From: Faecimorpha stercoravium
GTDB taxonomy: Bacteria > Bacillota > Clostridia > Lachnospirales > Bianqueaceae
NCBI GenBank assembly: GCA_018712555.1
Contig: DVGT01000044.1
Coordinates: forward strand, 1 to 64,000
DNA: 64,000 bases
Direction of reading: 5' to 3'
A model generated the notes under the pieces. It did not search any database and had not been told where the DNA came from. It saw nothing but the letters and a program-made list of their open reading frames with translations. Each line of letters starts with the position of its first letter. The stretch's first letter is position 1. The translations under genes and the position numbers were made by a program. Of the stretch, positions 41,375 to 49,547 are shown one piece after another.

Positions 41375-42679
41375 ATGGGACACAATGCTTTTTCTGGTTG
41401 GCGTACCGTCTTTCGGTTTACGTGGGTACAGTCCCTAAAAACCACGAAAATCAAACGGGCGACGATTCTTCTGGGTGCTGTTTTGTTTGTCGGGGCCATG
41501 ATTCTGAATATCGCGCTGTCCCTTTCTCAAGGGCCGTCGCCGATACAGAACCTGTATTGGGTGAATGAAAGTGACCTTACGGGGGATTTTTCAGAACTGA
41601 ATCGGAACGCGCGGTTTTCTCATGTGAATATATACGAGGAAACGGCGACAAGAGAAGAACTGCTGGAACGCCTTGCTGGAACAGACTATGATGTGGCGGT
41701 ATTTCTAGGGTTGGAGGACGATGTATATCATATCGAAGCAGTATTACCCAAAGGAAGTCGTATCAGCCGCCGGGAAGCCCAGGCACTGACAGAGGCGCTG
41801 CGGCCGTTGGCAGAAGAATATCGTCTGCAGAAAGCCAATGTAGGAGAGCAAATTGCAGCGATTGCGAAAGTAAAGGGACAGGTGCAGATTATAGAGGTGG
41901 GGGGAGCCGTGAAGGGAGCGGGGGAACTGTGGATGCAGATTCTTCTGCCGATGATTGTGGGGGCAGCGCTTTATGCGATGATTATGTTATATGGACAGAC
42001 GATCGCCAAGACTATCATCGCGGAAAAGACGTCCAAATTGATGGAAACGCTGCTGACGTATATACAGCCACACGCGCTCATTACCGGGAAGATTGGCGCG
42101 ATGGTGAGTCTGGCTCTGGCCCAGATGGGCATCTGGATCCTTTGTGTTTTGCTGGGGCTATGGGTAGGAGACTTGATCGGGGATATCCTGAACCCGAATT
42201 ATGTGAATGGCATGATGGAAGCGCTGAGACAGCTACGGCAAAATGGAGGGCTGTCAGCACTGTCTCCGGCAGGCGTGATCCTGTCTCTTTTGGCACTTTG
42301 TCTTGGCTTCTTGCTGTATAGTGTGATTGCAGGCTTCTTGAATTCCTTTGCCAGCAAGCCGGAGGATTTGTCGAATACCATGGGAGTCTTTATTGCGATT
42401 TCTATCGTATCCTGGTTGTTGGCCTATGTCCTGCCAGTGTATACGCTTCTTCAGGGTGGAAATGTGAGCGGGATCTTGAACTTTATACCATTTACAGCTG
42501 CGTTTTGTCTTCCAGCAGATATTCTGGTGGGAAGAATCAGTATGGGAGGTGCCATGGTGGCACTGGCGCTGATGGTGCTTATGACGATTCTGTTTATCTT
42601 TTTAACGGGAAAAATATATAAGACAAAAGTATTTTACAGGGGCGCTTCCCCCTTTGGAATCATTACGAAAAATCGTTGA
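41375..42679 (+). CDS. ABC-2 type permease, second subunit
   Basis: 434 residues from the ATG at 41375, which follows AAGGAGGCGTGAGG. The arrangement is the same as the preceding permease: N-terminal membrane segment, external domain, IIAEKTSKLMETLLTYIQP coupling motif and five C-terminal membrane segments. The two permeases probably form a heterodimer driven by the ATPase at 39125. Confidence 0.87.
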   Translation: MGHNAFSGWRTVFRFTWVQSLKTTKIKRATILLGAVLFVGAMILNIALSLSQGPSPIQNLYWVNESDLTGDFSELNRNARFSHVNIYEETATREELLERLAGTDYDVAVFLGLEDDVYHIEAVLPKGSRISRREAQALTEALRPLAEEYRLQKANVGEQIAAIAKVKGQVQIIEVGGAVKGAGELWMQILLPMIVGAALYAMIMLYGQTIAKTIIAEKTSKLMETLLTYIQPHALITGKIGAMVSLALAQMGIWILCVLLGLWVGDLIGDILNPNYVNGMMEALRQLRQNGGLSALSPAGVILSLLALCLGFLLYSVIAGFLNSFASKPEDLSNTMGVFIAISIVSWLLAYVLPVYTLLQGGNVSGILNFIPFTAAFCLPADILVGRISMGGAMVALALMVLMTILFIFLTGKIYKTKVFYRGASPFGIITKNR

Positions 42680-42746
42680 TTAAAAGTGATAAAACGAAAA
42701 ATAATGTATGAAAATTGAAAGTGAACAATATGTATTTTGCACGAGA

Positions 42747-42774
42747 TTGACATCCGCGGAATATTACGTATAAT
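42747..42774 (+). promoter_or_regulatory. Consensus promoter ahead of a short terminated transcript
   Basis: TTGACA (42747-42752), 16 bases, TATAAT (42769-42774). A strong terminator follows about 35 bases later, so the RNA would be only about 65 bases. Confidence 0.65.
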
Positions 42775-42806
42775 AGGTAGTATGAAGGGGTGAAATCTAA
42801 GTAGTG

Positions 42807-42846
42807 GCCGCGAGAAAGGGTTTCGCATATCTCGCGGCTCTTTTAT
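42807..42846 (+). terminator. Terminator (GCCGCGAGA stem)
   Basis: GCCGCGAGA (42807-42815) and TCTCGCGGC (42830-42838) pair perfectly, followed by TCTTTTATT. It ends either the ABC operon, the short transcript from 42782, or both. Confidence 0.85.
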
Positions 42847-42857
42847 TGAGTAAAAAA

Positions 42858-42922
42858 ATGGTACAAAACGGATGAGAATGGTATAAACGGTTCTGTCCAT
42901 GAAAAGAGTATGGGAGTATAAT
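42858..42922 (+). promoter_or_regulatory. Possible LytTR-site direct repeat and promoter of the RiPP operon
   Basis: ATGGTACAAAACGG (42858-42871) and ATGGTATAAACGG (42878-42890) are direct repeats about two helical turns apart. They lie immediately upstream of a weak promoter (TGTCCA 42894-42899, 17 bases, TATAAT 42917-42922). This is the usual layout of binding sites for LytTR regulators such as the one encoded next. Confidence 0.5.
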
Positions 42923-42972
42923 GAATAGTGTATATTCCTCATGTGCAGAAATATATGGCAAGGAGTGGATGT

Positions 42973-43680
42973 ATGAGAATTGCGGTTTGTGACGATGTAC
43001 AAGCAGATCTGGATGAGATGAAGTGTCAGCTGATGGAAGTTTGGCCGGAAGCGGAGATTGATACTTTTATCCAGGGTATGAAGCTACTACAGAAAATCAA
43101 TTGGGGGGTTCGATATGATCTGATATTCTTGGATATTATTATGAAGCCTGAAAATGGAATCGAATTGGGACGCCGGATTTTAGAAGAAGTTCCAGACAGC
43201 AAGCTGGTGTATGTCAGCAACAGCCGTGAATATGGTCCAGAGATATACGAGTTAAATGCCTTCTTTTATTTATTGAAACCCTGTGAGACTGAAAAACTGG
43301 AGGAGATTCGCAAACGCTTTCAGAAATATCAGGAGAAGCGGATTGTAGTGCGTCTGAACAAGGATCATATGGAGAATGTTCCGTTTCATATGATTTCGTA
43401 CATAGAAAATGAACATAATAATCTGCTGATCCATCTGACAAATGGTTCATTTCTACGGATCCGGGAGAGCATGCAGCGATTCATGGAGAATTTGGATGAA
43501 CGATTTCTCAGAGTGAATCGGGGGATCATCGTAAATATGGAGGCAATCGAACGAATGGACAGCGATTCTTGTCGAGTGGAAGGATTGATTTTTATGCTCA
43601 GTCGAAAGGAGCGCAGTGAGTTGCGAAAGCGCTATAATGACTGGCTCTTTAGGAATGCTATGGGAGAATGGGAATCTTAA
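42973..43680 (+). CDS. LytTR-family response regulator (AgrA-like)
   Basis: 235 residues from the ATG at 42973, which follows AAGGAGTGGATGT. The receiver domain has CDD at the N-terminus, the phosphorylated Asp in LIFLDIIM and Lys in LLKPCE. The LytTR DNA-binding domain covers about 130-230 (ISYIENEHNNLLIHL, RVNRGIIVNMEAIERM). It pairs with the GHKL kinase gene that follows, and probably controls the peptide operon from the direct repeats upstream. Confidence 0.92.
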   Translation: MRIAVCDDVQADLDEMKCQLMEVWPEAEIDTFIQGMKLLQKINWGVRYDLIFLDIIMKPENGIELGRRILEEVPDSKLVYVSNSREYGPEIYELNAFFYLLKPCETEKLEEIRKRFQKYQEKRIVVRLNKDHMENVPFHMISYIENEHNNLLIHLTNGSFLRIRESMQRFMENLDERFLRVNRGIIVNMEAIERMDSDSCRVEGLIFMLSRKERSELRKRYNDWLFRNAMGEWES

Positions 43681-43681
43681 T

Positions 43682-45082
43682 ATGCATTGCCATCAATATG
43701 TGGGAGTGCAGTTCTTGGGATACTCTTTGCAGGTGATTCCAGTGGTGCTGCTGATCTATGCGCCATTTTCAGACCGAGAGCTGAAGATACGTAAAAGCCA
43801 CCTGGTAGCTGGTCTGTGTATCATATTATGCGTTGCCAGCGGTGGCGCGGCCCTTTTGCTGGACTACATCCATGATACGCCGGGATTCGAGTTATGGGGG
43901 CATTGGTGGGCGAATATCCTGTTTCTTCTAATCGGGGCATGCGGTACAATCTTGTACTTGCTGAGCCTGCGAGAGGGAGTACCGTGTCGGCTGCTGTGCT
44001 ATATGATGGCGTTGCAGTATGGGATTTCTTCGTACGCGGCGGCAGATATTTTTTCTAAATGGGTGCAATGGGATGCACCGACCTGTATTCCATACGATAC
44101 AGAAACGGTAGTGGTGTACCTGGTCATGTTTGTGACGGTCTTCCCTGTGCTGTATCGCTTCCTTCATAAAAAACTCCCGGCGAATATGAGGATGGAGAAT
44201 AGCCGGAGTCTGCGGCTGATTACGGGATCATCGTGTATACTGTTTGTTCTTTTCTGTATTGGCATGCTGGCAGAGATGGGAATCTCACAGTGGGTAGACG
44301 GATGGATAGCCGATTTATGGCTGAGTATCTGGATGTTTTGCACATTGGCGATGGATCTTTTGGCATATTACATATATTTCCGGTGTCTGCGGTTTGAGCA
44401 GGAGAAGGAACTGGTCTATACGCAGATGGCGGCCCTGGAACTGCAGTTCCAGTCAGTGCAGGATAAGATCGAGAAGGAAAAACGGTTTTATCATGATATG
44501 CGTCACCATTTTCGCACACTGATCAGTCTGACAGAGGAAAAACAGTACGATCAGGTGATCCAATATCTGAGAATCTATCTGGAGGAGTGGGGGAAAAGCA
44601 AGGAAGAGATTTTATGCAGGAATCCGTTGGTGAATGGCATACTCGGCTACTATACGGCCCAGGCGGAGGAAAGTGGTATTCATGTGTATGTCAATGCGGA
44701 TATTAAGAAGTTTTATCCCTTTGCACCCACGGATATGACAGTATTATTGGGAAATGCCATGGAGAATGCGCTGGAAGCCAGCAGGCAGTATGAGGGAGCC
44801 GATCCTTATATTCGAGTGCTGATGCGGCAGCGGAAAAACATTCTGTTGATCCAGGTGGATAATTGCTGTAAGGCGGAGCCACTGCGGAGACATCCGCATT
44901 CCCAGGATATCCTCTCCTCCAAGAGAGGGCGTATTTCGGGATATGGGATTCGCAGCATGCGCACGATTGTACAGCGTTACCAGGGAGATCTGGAATGCCG
45001 AAAGGAAGGAGAGCGATTCATTTTGCGAATTGTACTCAATATTCCAGAAGAGAATACGGTGAAGGAGGGAGAGACTTCATGA
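43682..45082 (+). CDS. GHKL-domain sensor histidine kinase (AgrC-like)
   Basis: 466 residues from the ATG at 43682, one base after the regulator stop. About six membrane segments (about 10-245) are followed by a dimerisation helix with the phospho-acceptor region FYHDMRHHFRTL and a GHKL ATPase domain (N-box LGNAMENALEAS, G-box SGYGIRSMR). This class usually senses small peptides, which suggests autoinduction by the peptide made from this operon. The stop overlaps the PqqD-like gene by four bases. Confidence 0.92.
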   Translation: MHCHQYVGVQFLGYSLQVIPVVLLIYAPFSDRELKIRKSHLVAGLCIILCVASGGAALLLDYIHDTPGFELWGHWWANILFLLIGACGTILYLLSLREGVPCRLLCYMMALQYGISSYAAADIFSKWVQWDAPTCIPYDTETVVVYLVMFVTVFPVLYRFLHKKLPANMRMENSRSLRLITGSSCILFVLFCIGMLAEMGISQWVDGWIADLWLSIWMFCTLAMDLLAYYIYFRCLRFEQEKELVYTQMAALELQFQSVQDKIEKEKRFYHDMRHHFRTLISLTEEKQYDQVIQYLRIYLEEWGKSKEEILCRNPLVNGILGYYTAQAEESGIHVYVNADIKKFYPFAPTDMTVLLGNAMENALEASRQYEGADPYIRVLMRQRKNILLIQVDNCCKAEPLRRHPHSQDILSSKRGRISGYGIRSMRTIVQRYQGDLECRKEGERFILRIVLNIPEENTVKEGETS

Positions 45083-45423
45083 AGCTGAAGGATGGTTTAA
45101 TCCTGCGGGAGGTGGCTGGACAGTATGTCATTGTGCCCACGGGAAAACGGGTGCAGGAAGTGACAAACATCGTATACATATCCTCCTCAGCGGCCTATCT
45201 GTGGGATTACATGAAGGATCACGAGTTTACCCGGGAGGACTTGGTGGCTCGGATCATGGAACACTATGAGGGCGTCACCGAGGAACAGGCCGGAGCGGAT
45301 ATCGACCAGTATCTGAAGATACTGGGGGATAATCAGATTCTGGATGACGGGGTGGTGCGCGGACGTATCTTCGTGAGGATTCCCAGGGACATGGTGGAGA
45401 AATCCAAGAAGGATAAGACATGA
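45079..45423 (+). CDS. PqqD-like peptide-binding protein (RRE)
   Basis: 114 residues from the ATG at 45079, which follows AAGGAGGGAGAGACTTC. The pattern (LKDGLILREVAGQYVIVPTG, then ISSSAAYLWDYM and a helical end) is that of stand-alone PqqD-type RiPP recognition elements, which hold the leader of a precursor peptide and present it to the modifying enzyme. Position directly before a radical SAM gene, with a four-base overlap, supports this. Confidence 0.88.
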   Translation: MKLKDGLILREVAGQYVIVPTGKRVQEVTNIVYISSSAAYLWDYMKDHEFTREDLVARIMEHYEGVTEEQAGADIDQYLKILGDNQILDDGVVRGRIFVRIPRDMVEKSKKDKT

Positions 45424-46511
45424 ATCAGGATTTCGAACCGGCTTGCCGCCGTATGGAGTGGCTGGATCCTTTCTATCAATCGGTATGGGAGAAGGCATTT
45501 CAGGATGCGATCCCCATATCCGGCACCTTTGAGCTGACTCCCAGATGTAATCTGAACTGCCGCATGTGTTATGTGCATCTGCCGGCAGAGGAGATCCCCT
45601 GTCATGGGCGGGAGCTTACGGCCGCGGAGTGGCTTCGCATCGCGGAGGAAGCCAGAGAGGCGGGAACGACCTGGCTTTGCATCACCGGAGGAGAACCGTT
45701 GATGCATCCTGAATTTCCAGAGATCTGGCGAGGTCTATGTGAGATGGGCTTCTTTATCACCCTGCAGACCAATGCCACGATGGTGGAAGGAAAGATGGCG
45801 GAACTCCTGGAGCAATACCCGCCGCGGAGCGCCAAGATCACGCTGTATGGATCGAACGATGAGGTCTATGAAGCGGTGTGCCGAGTCAAACAGGGATTCA
45901 CCAGAGCCCATGCGGGGATACGAAGACTGATGGAGATGCGGATTCCGATACAGCTTGTCAGCACCATCATTCGCCAGAATGAGGCAGATGCGCAGCGAAT
46001 GGCTTTATTCGCGTATTATTACCATTTGCCCTGGGCGGCGACAGGCAGCATCAAGTCTTCGCTTCGCGGAGCACATAGCGAGGCAGAGGAAGTTCGGGTT
46101 ACGGAGAAGCTGGAAGAGGCAGAAAAGGAACAGATCCGTCGCCGCCTCAAGGAGTATCCGGTAGACATCACTCGCAAGCCTTGTACATATTGTAAAGATT
46201 ATCGGTTAGGATACTGGATCCTATGGGATGGCAGCATGCGGTTCTGCAGTTTCATGAATGAGCCGGATATTTCCATACGAGACAGATCCTTCCGTGAGGC
46301 CTGGCAGGCACTTGTTCAGTATGAAGAGGAACTGGACTGGCCGCCGGAATGCAAAAGCTGTCCGGTATCGAAAGCCTGCTTTAAATGCGCTGCGACACTG
46401 GCTACGGAGTGTGGCAGCGTGCATCGGGTGAATGATGCATTTTGTAACCGAGTGAAACAATATTATGATGAAGAGAAAGGAAAGTGGAAGTTATGGGACA
46501 GATCTATGTAG
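45420..46511 (+). CDS. Radical SAM/SPASM peptide-modifying enzyme
   Basis: 363 residues. The 4Fe-4S motif CNLNCRMC (CxxxCxxC) is near residue 42, followed by GGEPLMHPEF. A C-terminal SPASM region carries many cysteines (CTYCKDY, FCSF, ECKSCPVSKACFKC, ECGS, FCNR) for extra Fe-S clusters. Such enzymes make thioether, C-C or other cross-links in RiPP precursors, with a PqqD domain presenting the substrate. The last 19 bases overlap the start of the candidate precursor gene. Which bond is formed cannot be told from sequence. Confidence 0.9.
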   Translation: MNQDFEPACRRMEWLDPFYQSVWEKAFQDAIPISGTFELTPRCNLNCRMCYVHLPAEEIPCHGRELTAAEWLRIAEEAREAGTTWLCITGGEPLMHPEFPEIWRGLCEMGFFITLQTNATMVEGKMAELLEQYPPRSAKITLYGSNDEVYEAVCRVKQGFTRAHAGIRRLMEMRIPIQLVSTIIRQNEADAQRMALFAYYYHLPWAATGSIKSSLRGAHSEAEEVRVTEKLEEAEKEQIRRRLKEYPVDITRKPCTYCKDYRLGYWILWDGSMRFCSFMNEPDISIRDRSFREAWQALVQYEEELDWPPECKSCPVSKACFKCAATLATECGSVHRVNDAFCNRVKQYYDEEKGKWKLWDRSM

Positions 46512-46894
46512 CGCCAGTAGCGAGAGTAACGGATAATGATACAGGAATAGGAGGCTCTGGCGGTAGCACTGCAGGAGGAGGGTATTGGATCCTTTGGACG
46601 ACCGAAGGTTATACTGGAAATGGATGGTACTGGGATTCAGCGAAGTATCCCAATAATTATTTAATGCAAGGGTGGGCGGATGCTGTTGTGGCAGGCGCGG
46701 GGTTTGTAGACAACTGTAATGGCGAGAATGGAATTGCACATAAGGCTACATACGAGAGCTTTAAATATCATGTTGACAATGGACATGTTGACAATTTGGA
46801 TACTGTACTTGGAGGATGGTCGAATCAATCAAAAAATGAATTTATAAATCATGATACAAACTTATATGATTCAGCTTGTATTACTTGGAGGTAG
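46493..46894 (+). CDS. Candidate RiPP precursor, aromatic-rich, 133 residues
   Basis: The ATG at 46493 follows GAAAGGAAAGTGGAAGTT and lies inside the end of the radical SAM gene. The N-terminus (MGQIYVAPVARV) could be the leader contacted by the PqqD-like protein. A Gly/Ser-rich joint (GIGGSGGSTAGGG) leads into a Trp/Tyr-dense part (YWILWTTEGYTGNGWYWDS), then an Asn/Asp/His-rich C-terminal half that contains HVDN twice and ends SACITWR. No known family was recognised. Length is large for a RiPP. It sits exactly between the radical SAM and HprK-like genes and is AT-richer than its neighbours. The alternative is an unrelated small secreted protein. Confidence 0.65.
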   Translation: MGQIYVAPVARVTDNDTGIGGSGGSTAGGGYWILWTTEGYTGNGWYWDSAKYPNNYLMQGWADAVVAGAGFVDNCNGENGIAHKATYESFKYHVDNGHVDNLDTVLGGWSNQSKNEFINHDTNLYDSACITWR

Positions 46895-46908
46895 AATTGA
46901 TGTAAGTG

Positions 46909-47703
46909 ATGTATAAAATTTGTAATATAAATATTATATGCAGAAAGATTTTGCGTTTGACACCTAGCTTGTTATTTAAGAAGTTTTATGCAAAAAAAAG
47001 CTGCGATATAGATTTATATGTTGATATACAAGAAAGTGAAAGGGAAAGATATCATCTTGAGTCTATCCCTCTTTCTGGCCAAGAAACACAATGCTTTCGT
47101 TATAACTCCGAAGTCATGTTTACGGATAAAGATTGGAAACATGTGTGGATTCTTCCGCCAATTCATCAGGAAGATGCATCTACTTTCCTCATCCAGGCCT
47201 TCTATACCCACGCTGTTAAGCGTCATATGATCCAGGTTCATAGTTCTCTGATCGACTACCAGGGGCGCGGGATCATGTTCCTGGGGCCCTCCGGCATCGG
47301 AAAGACGACGCAGGCAGAGCGCTGGAACGAGTATCGGGGTGCTGTGATTATCAATGGAGATATGGTCTTTGTCCAGGAAACAGAAGACCAGTTCCTGGGT
47401 TGGGGTACGCCCTGGCATGGATCCTCGCCATACTGTGAGAATGCCAGTGTTCCGCTGGAAGCGCTGGTGATTTTGAAGCAGTCCCAGGAAAACCGCATTC
47501 GCCGTCTGGAAGGTTTCGAGATGGTGGCGGAAGTGTCCAACAGCGTGTTCTATCCCACATGGTTGGAGAACGGCATGGATCTGTGCCTGGAGACGCTGGA
47601 TCATCTGCTCACGCATGTTCCGGTGTATCTGTTGGAAAATCGGGCTGACGAAGAAGCGGTCACGCTTCTGGAACAAACATTAGATCAAAATAAAAAGGAA
47701 TGA
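46909..47703 (+). CDS. HprK-like kinase of a peptide-modification cluster
   Basis: 264 residues from the ATG at 46909 (a GTG at 46906 is equivalent). The N-terminal half is AT-rich and poorly conserved. The C-terminal half has a P-loop GPSGIGKTTQ and INGDMVFV, like the HPr kinase fold. In lasso-peptide clusters such HprK homologues phosphorylate the C-terminal Ser of the precursor. The stop overlaps the exporter start by four bases. The role here is inferred from context. Confidence 0.82.
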   Translation: MYKICNINIICRKILRLTPSLLFKKFYAKKSCDIDLYVDIQESERERYHLESIPLSGQETQCFRYNSEVMFTDKDWKHVWILPPIHQEDASTFLIQAFYTHAVKRHMIQVHSSLIDYQGRGIMFLGPSGIGKTTQAERWNEYRGAVIINGDMVFVQETEDQFLGWGTPWHGSSPYCENASVPLEALVILKQSQENRIRRLEGFEMVAEVSNSVFYPTWLENGMDLCLETLDHLLTHVPVYLLENRADEEAVTLLEQTLDQNKKE

Positions 47704-49547
47704 AGTTCTTGCTGGCATACATACGCAAGGTAGTTGAGAAAATCAAGGCAGGCAAGCTGAAAGAACTGACAAAACAGTGGCGCTGGATTTTGATATATGT
47801 CCGGCGCTATCTGCTTTTAGTGGGGGTATATACACTTTTAAGTGTATCGGGGTCTTTGCTGGGGCTGGGAACATCCCTGGTGAGCAGGAGTCTTGTGGAC
47901 GCGGTGACAGGATACAATTCACAAGATATCATCGGCGTGGCTGCCCTCTATGTAGGAGTGGGGATCGCGCAGATCTTCATCGGGGTCATTCGCAGCCGGC
48001 TGTCCCTACGGGTCAGCCTTAAGATCACGAATGAGATTCGAAGCGATATCTATCAGCAGATTCTGCAGACAGACTGGGAGTCCCTGGCCTCCTTCCGCAC
48101 GGGAGATCTGCTGTATCGCATCAATGGAGACGCCGGGATGATTGCCAATCATGTATTGACGTTTCTTCCCAATCTGGTGTCTACGCTAATCAGCTTCGGC
48201 ACGGCCCTTGTCATCATGATACAAAACGATATCATCATGGCCATGATCTCATTGGGCGGGGCCCCCATTACGCTGATCACCTCGCGCTACTCCATGATGA
48301 AGATGCGGGAGTATCAGAAGAAAAATCAGGAGTTTTCCAGTACCAAGATGTCCTTCGATCAGGAAACTTTCCAGAACCTGCAGATGGTGAAAGCCTTCGG
48401 ATTGGTGGATACGTTCATTGATCGTTTTCATGGGATGCAGGAACGCGCGATCAGGATTTCCATGGATCAGAACAAGTATCAGTCCATTGGCAGCATTTTG
48501 ACCTCGCTGACCGGTTCCCTGATTGGATACGCCTGTTATGGATTCGCGATTTTCCGTCTGTGGCAGGGAGAGATCAGCTATGGAACGATGACCATGTTTG
48601 TGTCCATGGCGGGATCGCTTCGCGGATCCTTTTCCTCCGTGGTCAATATGATGCCCATGCTGCTGCGGGCCGGCGTGAGTGCGGGGCGGATCATGGAGAT
48701 CACAGGACTGCCCAGAGAACAGATGCAAGAAGACCCCCGCGTGCAGCAGATGAAGAAGGAAAGCAAGCGTACAGGGATCCGGGTACATATGCAGGATGTG
48801 ATGTTCTGGTATGAGGAAGAGCAGCACATCTATGAGAATGTGAATTTCCATGCGGAACCGGGAGAGATCATCGGATTGGTAGGACCTTCCGGGCAGGGAA
48901 AGACAACGCTGCTGCGGCTGTTATTGGGGCTATACCATCCGAAGGGAGGGAGCATCACGGTGGGCGTGCCGGGAGGCGATTCGCAGGATGTATCCTCTGC
49001 CACACGATGCCTTTTCAGCTATATTCCCCAGGGAAACATTCTGTTTTCCGGCACCATCGAAGAGAATCTGCGCCTGCTCAAACCGGAGGCTACCGAAGAA
49101 GACATGATCCGAGTCCTCAAAGCGGCCTGCGCCTGGGAATTTGTCAATGATCTGGAAGAAGGAATACAGACAGAGGTGCAGGAAGGAGGCCGTCGTTTTT
49201 CGGAGGGGCAGAAACAGCGGCTGTGTATCGCGCGGGCCCTGTTGGCAGACGCTCCCATTGTGCTTTTAGATGAAGCCACCAGCGCGCTGGACATGGCGAC
49301 GGAGCAGCGGGTGCTGCACAACATCATCCGATCGGAACCGCATCGTACTCTGATTGTCACGGCACATCGGCCCAGTGTGTTTTCCATGTGCAGCCGGATG
49401 TACCGGGTACAGAAGGGGACGGTACGAGAGATCTTCGGATGGGAGGCCGAAGAAGAGGCGCCGGAAGAAGAGGCCTGGGAGCCAGAAGCGGATTTGCCGG
49501 AGCCGGACATGAAAATAGCCGCCACCTGGGGTGACGGCCCATTATAA
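47700..49547 (+). CDS. ABC exporter (membrane-ATPase fusion) of the peptide cluster
   Basis: 615 residues. Six membrane segments (about 25-320) are fused to an ATPase domain with Walker A GPSGQGKTTLL, signature FSEGQKQRL and Walker B IVLLDEATSALD. There is no N-terminal C39 peptidase, so leader removal must be done elsewhere. The last about 40 residues are an unusual acidic tail (EAEEEAPEEEAWEPEADL). It probably exports the modified peptide. Its end overlaps the converging gene by six bases. Confidence 0.9.
   Translation: MKFLLAYIRKVVEKIKAGKLKELTKQWRWILIYVRRYLLLVGVYTLLSVSGSLLGLGTSLVSRSLVDAVTGYNSQDIIGVAALYVGVGIAQIFIGVIRSRLSLRVSLKITNEIRSDIYQQILQTDWESLASFRTGDLLYRINGDAGMIANHVLTFLPNLVSTLISFGTALVIMIQNDIIMAMISLGGAPITLITSRYSMMKMREYQKKNQEFSSTKMSFDQETFQNLQMVKAFGLVDTFIDRFHGMQERAIRISMDQNKYQSIGSILTSLTGSLIGYACYGFAIFRLWQGEISYGTMTMFVSMAGSLRGSFSSVVNMMPMLLRAGVSAGRIMEITGLPREQMQEDPRVQQMKKESKRTGIRVHMQDVMFWYEEEQHIYENVNFHAEPGEIIGLVGPSGQGKTTLLRLLLGLYHPKGGSITVGVPGGDSQDVSSATRCLFSYIPQGNILFSGTIEENLRLLKPEATEEDMIRVLKAACAWEFVNDLEEGIQTEVQEGGRRFSEGQKQRLCIARALLADAPIVLLDEATSALDMATEQRVLHNIIRSEPHRTLIVTAHRPSVFSMCSRMYRVQKGTVREIFGWEAEEEAPEEEAWEPEADLPEPDMKIAATWGDGPL

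Noticed and set aside
46493..46894. Lasso-peptide precursor
   Set aside because: No lasso cyclase (asparagine synthetase-like) or transglutaminase-like leader protease is in the cluster, and the protein is far too long.
46905..47703. HprK-like gene as the true HPr kinase/phosphorylase of carbon control
   Set aside because: Context is a peptide-modification operon and the N-terminal half does not match HprK; only the P-loop half is similar.
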